Under the pieces are notes generated by a model. That model was not told where the DNA came from. It did not search any database and saw only the letters and a program-made list of their open reading frames with translations. Positions 23,835 through 35,200 of a DNA stretch of 64,000 nucleotides are shown here, one piece after another; positions within the stretch are counted from its first letter, which is position 1; the number at the start of each line of letters is the position of its first letter. The position numbers and the translations under genes are program-made. The DNA comes from Arctopsyche grandis. Lineage: Eukaryota; Arthropoda; Insecta; Trichoptera; Hydropsychidae. The stretch covers positions 7,009,501 through 7,073,500 of the forward strand of contig NC_135362.1 of NCBI RefSeq assembly GCF_051622035.1, read 5' to 3'.

Positions 23835-24400
23835 GAGGGTAGGTGGCCAATTTGTTAGGAAGCGCTTCAACAATGAAATTGGAAAACTCTAACAGGAAAC
23901 GATCAACATGGAGTAGCATCTAATATATAATTTCAAAAGAGACTTTGTATGTATGTATGTAACCTTCGTTCGTTGGTTCGTAGACGACATGTCATTCGAT
24001 TCATAGGCACCGATTCGAAGTCCCCGGGGGCGCAGCCACGGGGTCACAGCCGTCGGGGGCGCAGGCACCGGATTCTGGTATATATATATAATTTTGAAAG
24101 AGACTTACTATATACATATATTTGTTCGTGACGGTCAATTTAATAACAAAAACAAATGAGTATTCAAATTAATTTATATAAAATAAAACTATTCGAATAA
24201 ATTTAATAAAATGTTTACTATTAGATTAGTCTTGTTTAAGCGGTTTATATTACAAATACCGAGCGAAGCCCGATAATACAGCTAGTATACCTATACATGC
24301 GTGTCTATAGAGGGTTTGGTCAGCAGCACTGGATCTGAGCTAGAACCCGTAACCCCTCAGTTGTTAAGCATATGTATAAGCACTGAGATATTTGTTGGTT
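23835..24400 (-). mobile_element. SINE in inverted orientation, split by a Helitron-like element
   Basis: Body GCTTCAACAATGAAATTGGA and GGAAACGATCAACATGGAG to 23918; after the H1 element the head continues at 24286 (TATACC... GTCAGCAGCACT, GAGCTAGAACCCGTAAC). On the minus strand the B box reads GGGTTCTAGCTC. Confidence 0.75.
23919..24285 (+). mobile_element. Complete non-autonomous Helitron-like element, family H1
   Basis: 367 bp. Starts TCTAATATATAATTTC after an A, and ends with a GC-rich hairpin (CCGAGCGAAGCCCG), then ATAATACAG, CTAG and T. No target duplication. The core holds GC-rich segments (GGGGGCGCAGCC). It lies inside a SINE, and removing it restores the SINE sequence, which proves the borders. 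Confidence 0.85.
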
Positions 24401-26910
24401 ATATATAATGAATAAATATTATATTTTAGGGTAAACATCGACTTTTATGGATACAAATGATGCTTTCAGGATGTAAAATTTAAGACGGCTTCTAATTTAT
24501 TCTGCAAGAATTCGTAAAATAATAAATATATGCGACTAAATCATGACTTTCTATGTAGTAGCTAAAGATCAATCAATATTCAAGAATCAAGCTTAAAGTC
24601 TTACAAAAAGCGACAAAATAGGCTGAAATTCAAATTCGTGGTAATCTACAGGGTAATTTAATTTATAAAAATAAAATTTGTCAACTTAATGAAATATAAT
24701 AAAATAAAAAATGATTAACTAAATAAGCCATTACATTATATGTGCATTCATATACACCACCAATTATAAATGTTTTGACGGAAGTATCATTTTTTTTCTT
24801 TTAAGGATTTAGAAAGTGGATAAAAAGTTATGAACCGTAAAAGAGGTAAATTTCCCTTTTTTTATTAAAAATTTGAGTTCAATATACATATAATATGTAT
24901 GTACATATATGGATATATCATGGGTTAGATGTTTCGATTTTGTAATTAAATTTAATCACAGTCAATTGAAAATATTAATTAATGAATAGCGCAATACAAT
25001 TTTACAGTATTTGGAAAGATCATATTTCACCGATGACAAAAAAAAAAATTGAAACGTATAGTATATGTACATACATACATATGTTTATTAAATAGTGGCG
25101 TGCAATTAATCACCTGAAAGAGTGTTCCTTTTGAAAATCATAAGGATTCCTTTTTCATCTTGTATTTATTTTCATCCGTTCGGAAAATTCAACCGAAAAC
25201 AATACACGAGTTGAATATGAACATTTTTTTTTATTATTATTTCAATATATGCTCTGCGTTTCTGTATTCGCACGAGTCGAGCATTAGAGAGGCTTGTCTA
25301 ATAAATCGTGGATTATGAGTCTCGTGCACTGAGAAAAGGTTATCGATTTTTTGAAAAATGTGGCCTTTTCACGGCAAGGTTGCTTTTTTATTGTTGTTGA
25401 AAAGACTAAGCAACCTATTTGACCTATCCCAATAGTGTTGGCCTTTACGATCGGTCAAAAGCCAAGGACCCGTTGATTTTCTTAATTTAATTTTTTAGTA
25501 TTTTACCATCGAAAATAGTAATGAATTCGAATTCGAAGTCTGCTCGGCGACGCGCTTAATGCATTCCAGTTAGAAAAATTACCGAGGCACTTGAGATTTT
25601 CTTTCATACTGTGAGTTTGATGCGTAAATTGAAGACCAATTTCACCTAAACAAATTGCGATCATTGAAGAGAGGACTAGTCTGCGAAATTGGAGAAAAAG
25701 TTCTATCAAAAATAAAATACGTACATTTATAACGAGAGTTATTGAAGTTAATTTGAATATCGAAATGATTTATTTTTGGGAATATTAAGTGTATTAATAT
25801 ATTAAATATTAATATAACCTCTATAATTACAACGTTAGAGTTATCAGAGTCGTATTCATTATTGGCATCTTCAGTGCTTTCTTCATAATTTTCCTCATCA
25901 TCATCATCATCAGTATCTTCTTTATATAAATAACTTTTAAAACTGCTTAATGTTTGTATGGACAAGGCACTGGGGTCCAGCCCTCTTAACATATAAGTAC
26001 GTATACCATTAAAAATTAAATTCGGATTGCTAATTGCTAATCATTTTGAGCTAATTTTTAAAGTTTTCAAAATATTTACTACATATTATTATGCTATAGT
26101 GACTTCTAAAATCTTGCATTAATTGCTGCATTATTTATTGCAATAAAAGTGAATAGAGATTCAATGAGGGAGAAAATAAAATTCTTGAAAAGTAATTATT
26201 TGAAAAAATAGCTTATGTGTATCGATTCAATGAGAGTTATAACATATTTACAAAATTATAGAAGGCAAATTCGAAAACATTTAACAATAAATAATTCATA
26301 TATGAATGAAATTATATATGAACACAGTTTAAATGCACAAAACTGCTTCAAAACTAATTATAAAAATGGACGATACTCACTATTCAGGGAACTTTATATA
26401 TATCAAATGCAAAATTACATTGAATAAAAACTTGTAAATAGACAAAATCAATTTGTCTACATAGGTAGAGTTTGTTGTCAAAACAGTTTGGGAACTGCTT
26501 TCCTTAATCGTCGGTGACGTTTAATATGAAAACGAATTAAATCAATTAAAAAATAATTCACAGCATATAAAACTCGAATGTACAATTCGGAGAATCTATT
26601 GATACGCGGCAAACAATCGAGAGTAGATGACTTGGAACTCGATCGGTTATTTCCGTCGTAAATTTATTGTTATTGATTTTATTTATTGTGCGAAACGTTG
26701 CCATTAGCAGTAAGCAATTACGCAATAAATCCAAAATAATACCATTTCGTACGAGAGAGAGAGACTATGATCAAAATCACGAATTGTTCGGGAACTGAAC
26801 GAGCTCTGATTACGTTTTCTAATCATCGTTTTTGTATAAGAAATCGCACCGATGCGACGTGATATTAAGTGCAATTCACAAAACAATTAACAACAATATA
26901 GTAAATAAGT
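24400..26910. other. AT-rich DNA, no gene beyond the acidic fragment at 25829
   Basis: Scattered ACATATGTAC-type microsatellites; no domains recognised in any frame. Confidence 0.45.
25829..25992 (-). other. Possible acidic exon or ORF fragment
   Basis: ATG at 25992 opens a frame with SSFKSYLYKE, then DTDDDDDEEN and ESTEDANNEYDSDNS, ending near an AG|GTTATA that could be a splice donor. It may be an exon of an unrecognised gene or a transposase N-terminus; acidic starts occur in several transposase families. I found no partner exon and do not assign a function. Confidence 0.2.
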
Positions 26911-26914
26911 GATT

Positions 26915-27060
26915 TTACCCGACTTTGGTCGGTATTCGTAATATAAACCGCTTAAACATGGCTAATCTAATAGTAAACATTAATTTTTTTTATTAAATTT
27001 ATTTAAATCGAAAAAAAATTAACGACACACAATCAGAAATTACACACACTCAATGAATGT
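26915..27060 (-). mobile_element. Helitron-like fragment, family H1
   Basis: CCCGACTTTGGTCGGTATTC followed by ATATAAACCGCTTAAACATG and the next part of the family body. The CTAG terminus and the 5' end are missing. Confidence 0.55.
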
Positions 27061-27524
27061 TTTTTTGTATAGTTTTTATTGTTTTATTTTTATTTTTTTC
27101 TTAAATTTTTATCAGGAAGGTCTAAAAGGTAACCCAAATGCTTTGTAACAAAAATGATTAGTTGACTTAACCCAATCTATGAAATTTCGCATAAAAGTTC
27201 ACATTTTTTAAATTAAATTGAAATTGAAAACTACATATAAAATTACTAAAATTTTGCCTTCGACGTTATTACATTTAAGTATTTTTTTTTCTAATATTTT
27301 ATTTATATTTTTTACATATTTTTGCAACAGTGACATAACATAATACGTCAATGTGACCAAACATATAAATATAATACAAATACTATACATGTACATATAT
27401 AATAAAACAGAAATATAAGCATAATATAAATGCTATACATATGTACATATGTACATATATAAGAATTAGCGAGACATCTATGTTATAGATAATAAATATT
27501 TGAAATCATTCAATCATTCAAATA

Positions 27525-27670
27525 GTTGTGACATAGAGGGTAGGATGGTTTTTGCCAATTTGACGGAGGAACCGCTTCAACAATGAAATCAGATAAATTG
27601 ACAAACTCTGATAGGAAACGATCGACTTGGAGTCACAAAATTCCATTCTGACCAGTAGCATTTATAAATT
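27525..27670 (-). mobile_element. SINE fragment, inverted
   Basis: GAACCGCTTCAACAATGAAA and GGAAACGATCGACTTGGAGT of the SINE core; head truncated. Confidence 0.6.
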
Positions 27671-27907
27671 ACTCGGAATAAATTGATACAATGTAAAGCG
27701 ATTGATACTTAAGCGTTGATACTAAAGCCATGCTGTTGGCTTATAATTTTATAAAATCTTTTACATGAGATTACATAAAAATGAGATTATTTTTTTCTTA
27801 TCTATTTCGTATATCAAAAACTTCAGCGGCGCAACTTTAAAATATTACAGTTGTTTGTTTTTAATGTATGTAAAAATATACTATATCTTAAATATATGTA
27901 CATATTA

Positions 27908-28610
27908 CTAGAAAGCATAAGCCAAGTTCAGATCTGAAAATCCCCTCTGGGGAAATTTGAAATGGCAATCAGTAATAAAATATTTAGGAGTAACGTTCGA
28001 TAAAATAATGAGATGGGCACCTCACAATGAGGCAGCGAAATGCAAGGCGATGCGGGGTATGTCCTCAATATACCCAATATTTAATCGCCATAGTTCTTTA
28101 TCAACTCAAAATAAAATAAAATTATATCGCGCGCTCATATTACCATTATTAACCTTAACTTGAAAAAACTGCATGCCATAAACAATATTCCGTTAGTTAC
28201 AGACATTAATAACAAACTAACAAGTATAATTCTATGACAGAATCACTAATAACCATAATAACACACTTGTGAAGAGTCTCGGTGATTACAACAAAATGTC
28301 TATACCCTTCAGGTATAAACACAGATTACCTTAACACAATCTGCCTCAGATCATTGACTTAAGGGAATCTTTAATTAATATTATGTATTAGATGTATTAT
28401 GAGAATTTATAAGAATTGGAAATAGGTTTATGAGCTCTTTTTCCTATTATGCTGAACATTAACATTATAATAATATAATACTATGATTACTAACAAAATT
28501 AAATTAAAATTGTAAAATAGAAAATTATCATTAGCTATTAAAATAGATATAAGATGTATTGTGAACATAATTTCGTAATAATAAAAAGCATTTAAAAATA
28601 AAAAATCAAA
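27908..28610 (+). mobile_element. Second copy of the same jockey-type LINE, truncated, 12-bp target duplication
   Basis: Flanked by ATGTACATATTA at 27896-27907 and 28611-28622. It starts slightly further upstream than the 15982 copy (WGNLKWQSVIKYLGVTFDK, RT C-terminal region), then lacks the segment with ASPVWNN through an internal deletion near 28160. The 3' UTR matches the other copy closely. Confidence 0.88.
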
Positions 28611-28867
28611 ATGTACATATTATATGACACATATTTGTATATTTTATATATACAAATATGCGTATATATTTAATTTATAATTGTTTTATAACTTCTGTAT
28701 TGTTTGTATATTTTTAATAATACCTAGTAATAGTATGCCACGAGTCCAGGTGTGTAATGGGTAAAAAAAAAGTATTGGAGCACAGTCGTCATAAGGGAAA
28801 TGTACACGTGGTGACAACAATGATATAAATCAACAAAACGTGGTGACAAAAATGATAAAAAAAATTT

Positions 28868-29345
28868 AGCCAGCAGTTTGGCTTAATGGTAGCGTATATA
28901 ATTAGCACCACTGAGACCGAAGGTTTGAGTCGTCAATCTGCTGGTTAGATTTGGGGGTTTTGTGACTCCAAATCGATCGTTTCTCTATCAGAGTTTGCCA
29001 ATTTTATCTGATCATTGCTGAAACGGTTCCTGAAAAATTGGTATTAGATCATTACCTGTTGTCACAAAAATCTGTCTGTGTATAATTTGTAATAATTATG
29101 CACAGTAATCTGAAATCTATATATATCTCTATAGACATCTCTATAATTTCGTATTTATTATACAATGTATAAAAAATTGTACACAAAATCTAAAAATAAT
29201 TCATAGATGTCTCTATGATGATTATTTCTGATTAATTGTTATATAATTAATTGTTAAATGCTATGTATTCTGTATTTCGTTATCGTACACCCGTCGCATT
29301 GGAGCGATCTGTAATGACGAGTGTATATTGATTGTAACAATAAAA
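28868..29345 (+). mobile_element. tRNA-derived SINE with a different 3' end
   Basis: GCCAGCAGTTTGGCTTAATG (A box region), B-box-like GGTTTGAGTCG (28922-28932), core GACTCCAAATCGATCGTTTC, and a tail ending GCGATCTGTAATGACGAGTG plus A-rich sequence, without the CCAGGAAGGC hairpin. Confidence 0.75.
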
Positions 29346-29370
29346 AAATACTACTTCCATTTAAGTTTAA

Positions 29371-30190
29371 ATATTGTTTTTAAAAAAAATACTACTTCCG
29401 GTTTACGAATTCTGACCAAAACGTTACAAAATCTAAGTTAGTACATAAACAACACATATATAAATATTCAGCTTAATACGTTCAGGGGCGTGGACAGGAT
29501 CCAGGCGACAACATTTTTGACCTTTCTAATAGGAGAAAATCCCACTTCCGGTTCATTAATCTTGATGGTTTTATTTTTTATTTTTACTTAAAATCACTAT
29601 CTTTATTATACACAATAAATATCAAGACGCTTAAAATAATTTAAAAGGTCAAAATAAAATAATGAAAAAATAATGAAATATTGTTTTTAAAAAAAATACT
29701 ACTTCCGGTTTACGAATTCTGACTAAAACGTTACCAAATCTAAGTTAGTACATAAACAACACAAATATAAATTTTCAGCTTAATACGTTCAGGGGTGTGG
29801 ACAGGATCCAGGCGACAACATTTTTGACCTTTCTAATAGGAGAAAATCCCACTTCCGGTTCATTAAATTTGATGGTTTTATTTTTTATTTTTACTTAAAA
29901 TCACTATTTCTATTATACACAATAAATATCAAGAAGCTTAAAATAATTTAAAAGGTCAAAATCAAATAATGAAAAAATAATGAAATATTGTTTTTAAAAA
30001 AAATACTACTTCCGGTTTACGAATTCTGACCAAAACGTTACCAAATCTAAGTTAGTACATAAAGAATATAAATATAAATTTTCAGCTTAATACGTTCAGG
30101 GGTGTGGTCAGGATCCAGGCAACAACATTTTTGACCTTCCTTCCGGATGCTTCCGGAAGGGAAAAAATCCCACTTCCGGTTTATTAAATT
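29371..30190 (+). repeat. Tandem 307-bp repeat with ACTTCCGGTT motifs
   Basis: ATATTGTTTTTAAAAAAAAT starts at 29371, 29678 and 29985, an exact 307-base period over two full units and most of a third; unit-to-unit differences are few. Each unit has two ACTTCCGGTT motifs and CAGGATCCAGGC. Confidence 0.9.
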
Positions 30191-30930
30191 TAGTGATTTT
30201 TTTTTATTTTAATCACATTGATACAAGAATTATACTTGAATTTTTTCGTGAAGACCACACATGTTTAAGAGGTCGAAAAAAACAGTGGAAGACAAATCGA
30301 ACAAGAGTAAACTGCCACTTTCGGTCGACGGACGCTTACCAAATTTTATACATAACTTAGTATTGAGCTTAAACTGATCGATATGAAATTTCAGTTCGAT
30401 AAATCAAAAGGCTTTTGAGAAAAACATAAAAAACCTCGATTCTCTAGAGTAAAAGTACTACTTCCGGTTCAGATAAAAATATTTAAAAAATATAAAATTA
30501 TAAAATTATTATTTCTAGTACGTGTAAAAAAAAATCAGTCCGATTCAGTTAGTAGTTTGGGAGAAAATCGAATTCAAAAACTTAAAAAAAAGAGTACACC
30601 TATAAGGGGAGGTACCATTTCCGGTCAACTTAAAAATTTGAAAAAAATTTACGTAGTGTCTATAAGAATTTCATTAACCGATACTAAGTTTCGGTTCGAT
30701 AGGACTAACGGTGTTGAAAAAATCCCCAAAGTACACAGACACACACACAGCCACACACACACACATTTTTTCTAGATCATTAAAACGTGATCAGTAATCG
30801 ATTCTGAGTTCGAATCAGTCAAAATCTCGAGTTCGAATTTTCGCATGATCACAAAACTTCATCTATTGTTACTACGTACATAGATAAAGTAAAAATAAAT
30901 GAAACATATACATTTCTGCAAGAATCCTAA
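30191..30930 (+). repeat. Diverged continuation of the ACTTCCGGTT repeat family
   Basis: More distant units (CCACTTTCGGTCGACGG, ACTACTTCCGGTTCAG, ACCATTTCCGGTCAACTTA) followed by a CA microsatellite and GATCACAAAACTTCATCTAT. The last part matches 5060-5460. Confidence 0.6.
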
Positions 30931-32170
30931 GCTAAGGTGTACGTAGTACGCAGCCTAGTTTACTTTTTTTTTACAAAAATATATATAAATATTGCACAAA
31001 AATTGGATTGTTTCTAAACGGGGGCAAAAAGGAGAGTATACGCTTACGCCTTCTACGAACGAAATACGGTTTCCCTGCGCGGGTTTCTGGGAACGACACT
31101 CAAAAAGATCAAAAGCTCGCGTTCAATTTCTACAGCATAAGTCACAAATTAAAGGGAAGGCCTTGTTTATGATGCTGAAACGTCAAAATGAACGTATTTT
31201 TGCACAAAAGGCAAACATTTCGCCCGTAGAAGCGAGAGCGTACGGTTTTAGATACGTAAATATTTCGTCACGTGTCTCACGGGTGCGCTATAAACGCGAA
31301 TAACAACAACAGACGAGGGTCTAGGAAAATCTGATTTATAGTACCCTTGAAAATTTGATGTATTGTAATACAAGGCAGTAGATTTTCTTCACACAGTGTG
31401 ACCTTGCCACTAGCCGTGAAGGCGTTGTTAATTGGATTTTCCGACAATCGCAATTCAACACGACCAAATACATGATTTGCCTACCAACTGAGAATTTTAT
31501 GGAATGTAATTTTTATACATATATGTATAAAATTTCATTCTAGAAGATGTCGCATCAACGAGTCAATCGTCGGCCTTGATGAAATTTTCCTATACGCAAT
31601 TTATAACGGGAAAATTCGCACAGCATCTGCGTTTGAAGTGTTGTCTAAAGAAACCCGTAACGCGTTAAATAAAGATAAATGGGCGAAAGTTGCCTTCGTA
31701 CAATTTTCATGGTTTTCCAAGTTTGTCGTTCAAAAACTTAGTATACTAAAATATCGATTTTTTATTATTTAGTATCTCTATTAACAGATTCATTTTATAT
31801 AAGTCCAAATATTGCGAAGTTTTTTACTTGTTTTGTTGCGACACTCTTCATTTAAGTTGTTCTATAAAACCATGTTAAATGTTGGTTTACATATTTCATT
31901 GATAAAAGCTTTCTATTTCAAAAGTTTTCATTACCTGAGCAAAATTTACTTAAATCTACTGTACAAATGAACAGTAACTATTCAGTAGACTGACACAATT
32001 TGCAACGCTAGAGAAATAACGAGCACGATTTAAATTGTTACTTCAGAAGAAATCTCAATAAAAGGTATTTAATAGTTAAAAAATAAGAAGCACTGTAGTC
32101 CTTGCAGTGATGGAGATATAACCTTTTTATTAAATACTTAAATGTTAAATAAATGTGAACGTTCACTCCC
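30931..32170. other. No recognised gene
   Basis: A 103-codon frame (30992-31303) has no ATG near its start and no recognisable domain. The stretch 31000-31700 is less AT-rich than its neighbours and may be an old element or exon. Confidence 0.35.
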
Positions 32171-32174
32171 CCCT

Positions 32175-32312
32175 CCCCTACTTCCCCACTACCACGCTTC
32201 CCAGCGTCTCGATTATTCGGCTGTGATTGGTTTCCCATACTGGTTGATTGTCCGAAACATACAACCATACATACACATATATTTAGCGACAGTCGGTTTT
32301 TATATATATTAT
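32175..32312 (-). mobile_element. Helitron-like 5' fragment, family H3
   Basis: Shares TTCCCATACTGGTTGA and TTTAGCGACAGTCGGTTTTT with the 7280-7366 end of the first H3 element. Only the 5' part is left. Confidence 0.5.
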
Positions 32313-32499
32313 ACTAGTGGTGCTACTTAGCTTAGCTCGATAAATGGAAATCAAATGAAAACCGCGAAAAAGATCTACATTTGTTTTTTATGAAATTTAT
32401 TTGAATCGAAAAAGATTAACATTATTTAATGACTGACCAATCACAGATGTCTTTGACGAATCCAGCCAATCAGAAACGTCGTTTCGTTTTTTTTTAAGA

Positions 32500-32834
32500 C
32501 TAGCTGAACTCGGCATACGTTGCAATGCCACAATAACGCCTGCAATTCTCGTTCCCGTTCCCGTTTCGATAAGTGAAATTTTCAGTTTCAAATTAATACT
32601 TAATAATCAAATTAAATTATAGTAAAGTATAGGAGCGCATAAGTGACAGACAGACAAACAATGATTTTTATATAACATATATGTATGTAGGATTGTTATG
32701 AGTGGTACGTAATGTAAAGGTTGGCATTCCAGTTTTTTTTCATAGTAATCTTTCCGGACATGCATACAACAAATCCTGAAATTGGTTCCATCGTAATCGG
32801 TTCAGTGATTTAGGATCCTATTCGAGACAGACAG

Positions 32835-32924
<90 letters not shown>

Positions 32925-32940
32925 CATATGTATATGTAGA
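32500..32940 (-). mobile_element. Helitron-like element, family H2, with AT microsatellite
   Basis: CTAG at 32500-32503 preceded by A, then CTGAACTCGGCATACGTTGC. Further right are AGTGACAGACAGACAAAC, ATCGGTTCAGTGATTTAGGA, a second ACAGACAGACAA and a long (AT)n tract. The 5' border is unclear. Confidence 0.55.
32838..32919. repeat. (AT)n microsatellite
   Basis: About 82 bases, downstream of a GACAGACAGACA stretch in the H2 element. Confidence 0.95.
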
Positions 32941-33681
32941 TAATCAAAAGAAATAAACGCATTTAAATAAATAGCATCTCAAATGTTCATACATACGTGT
33001 ATTTGAATTTAATAAATTTAACTCACTTGTTTATTTTTCATTAATTTCAGTCGTTGAATAATGGACGCGCCTCATACTAGTCAAAACTCATACGCTCAAT
33101 TTGAAATCAATCAATTCAATGAAATCGTTTGCGAATGAAGGTGTAAATTTTTGAGAAAATTAATCTCCATTCATGCGTCGATTGAATAATATATGTAGTT
33201 TACAAATCGGTACCTTGAACGCAGTATCCGTGTAATTTGTACTGATCATTGTGTTGAAATTTTCTTACGCGACTGAAAAAAAAAATCTTTTGTTTTTGTA
33301 TAAAGTGGATTTAAATTTTGAAATAATTAATAATATTTTAAATGGTATCAAAAATCAATATCAGTGTAGATTAAAATGTGAGCAATCTTTTAAAATGTGC
33401 ACATATTGAAGAAGATGATTGGCAAAGGAGCTTTAACTATTACAATGGCGACTACATATAGCTGGTGAATTTTCACGATATTTTATATTGCTGAGCAATT
33501 TTTTTTATACTGTATGATTGTTTTAAATATTATTTTTAACTTTTTAGGCTGCAGCAAACGCAAGAGACTTACTTTTTTTAACTCGTGGAGATGACTTACC
33601 TGTAAGTATATTGTATTGAATTTCATAGAACATGAACACTCGCCTTTACAGATCGCGTCAAAACGACGAGTGTACTTATAC

Positions 33682-33729
33682 ATAAAATGCTTATGTATAT
33701 TTATAAATAAATATACATAAGCATTTTAT
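33682..33729. repeat. Perfect 22-bp inverted repeat with TAAA loop
   Basis: The left arm at 33682-33703 starts ATAAAATGCTTATGTATA, and the right arm at 33708-33729 is its exact complement. AT-rich; next to a SINE fragment. Confidence 0.9.
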
Positions 33730-33759
33730 ACAATGAAAATTCATACAAATATCCACAGT

Positions 33760-33910
33760 GACATCTATGGAAAAAATTTTGCCACATTTCATAATCAAAT
33801 TGAGATTAGCAAGAGAGATAGGAAAGGGGATGCCAATTTTACAATGAAAATCAGAAAAATTGGCAAACTCTGTTAAGAAACGATTGACCTGGAGTCATAA
33901 ACCAAGGTCT
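33760..33910 (-). mobile_element. SINE fragment, inverted
   Basis: ATCAGAAAAATTGGCAAACT, AAACGATTGACCTGGAGTCA of the SINE core, head missing. Confidence 0.6.
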
Positions 33911-34587
33911 ATAAATTGATTTATTTTTAGGATGAAAGGTGTAAATTCGAATAGCCGCTAAACAATCATTGCGTAAAATTTTAGAATGCAAATAAAACGC
34001 TTATCGGATTTTGATCTATTCGTTGGTACGTTATTACTAGTATATAAATTCTGCCAAATATATTCTATTGTGCAATTTGTGGGAAAAATTCACGCGCACA
34101 TACATACCAAATAAGGTTTAATTAACTGAATCATGTTGAATAAAATTTGATCATAAATTTTTTCAGAGAAATTTCGGCCGGGTGAAAATTTGGAAAACCA
34201 CTTTCCGCGAATGTAGGTCAACCGTCGTCGATCATCAATATTTATATAGAATTTTTCGCAAATCACAAGCGCTCACAGTTTATATCCAGAGAGGAAAATT
34301 TTTAAGTGAAAGTGAAAATGATATATGTATATAAGAAATATTGATTTTGATTTTTAAAAGCTTTTCATTGTTATTTTCAAAACTAGTAATATTATCATAG
34401 CTATTCTTTCGGTGATAATTATCTATGTATTTATTTAGTAACTACAATAGATGAAGTTTTGTGGTCTTAATTTTTGCTTTTAAGTACATTTTTAAAATTT
34501 ATTTTAATGAATAATATAAAAAAAGTTCAAAAACTAGTTTATAATTCTCATTGAATTTTATTTGTTATTTCAAGATAATATAAATTA

Positions 34588-34912
34588 AACCAGCAACATA
34601 TGTAGATCAGTGGTTGGCGTGTAATGTTTTCAACTGAGGGTACACGGGTTCAGTTCCTGGTCCGATGCTGCTGGCCAAATCTTGAAAATGTGACTCTAGG
34701 TCGATCTTTTCCTTTCAGAATTTGCTTATTTATCTGATTTCATTGAAAAGGTTCAAATAAATTGGCAGCCTTGTACTATTTTTCACAAAATTCGAGTTTT
34801 TAGCATTTTGAAATTGCTGATTTATAAAATATGTTTGTCAAATACATCCATAGATGTCTCTATCATGTTAAATAAATTGTTTATCGTCATTGGCAAATAA
34901 AATACAAAATCA
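34588..34912 (+). mobile_element. tRNA-derived SINE
   Basis: CCAGCAACATATGTAGATCA head, B-box-like GGGTTCAGTTCC (34646-34657), family core GTGACTCTAGGTCGATC, A-rich end. Directly followed by another SINE. Confidence 0.7.
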
Positions 34913-35200
34913 AACCAGCAGCGTAGCTCAGTGGTTGCACTAATGTTAACAACCCAGAGGTTCCCACGTTCAAGCTCTGGGTTGACCTCCACTGAAAATA
35001 ATTTTCTATAGTGTTATTGTACTGTAATATTTCTATAGTGCACATAATGTGATATTTCTATCGGTTAGACTTATTTGTGACTCCAAGTTGATCATTTCTA
35101 ATTAGAGTTTGCAAATTTATCTGGTTTCATTGTTGAAACAGTTCCTCATCAAATTTGTAAAACCATTCTACCCATTATTTGAATATGATTTAAAATTTAT
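34913..35200 (+). mobile_element. tRNA-derived SINE, adjacent to the previous one
   Basis: AACCAGCAGCGTAGCTCAGT head (a good A box), GTTCAAGCTCTGGG (B box region), core GTGACTCCAAGTTGATCA and GTTGAAACAGTTCC. The right end is approximate. Confidence 0.7.

Noticed and set aside
30992-31303. 103-codon basic frame
   Set aside because: The first codon is TTG, there is no domain and no start context. Kept only as a remark in the region entry.
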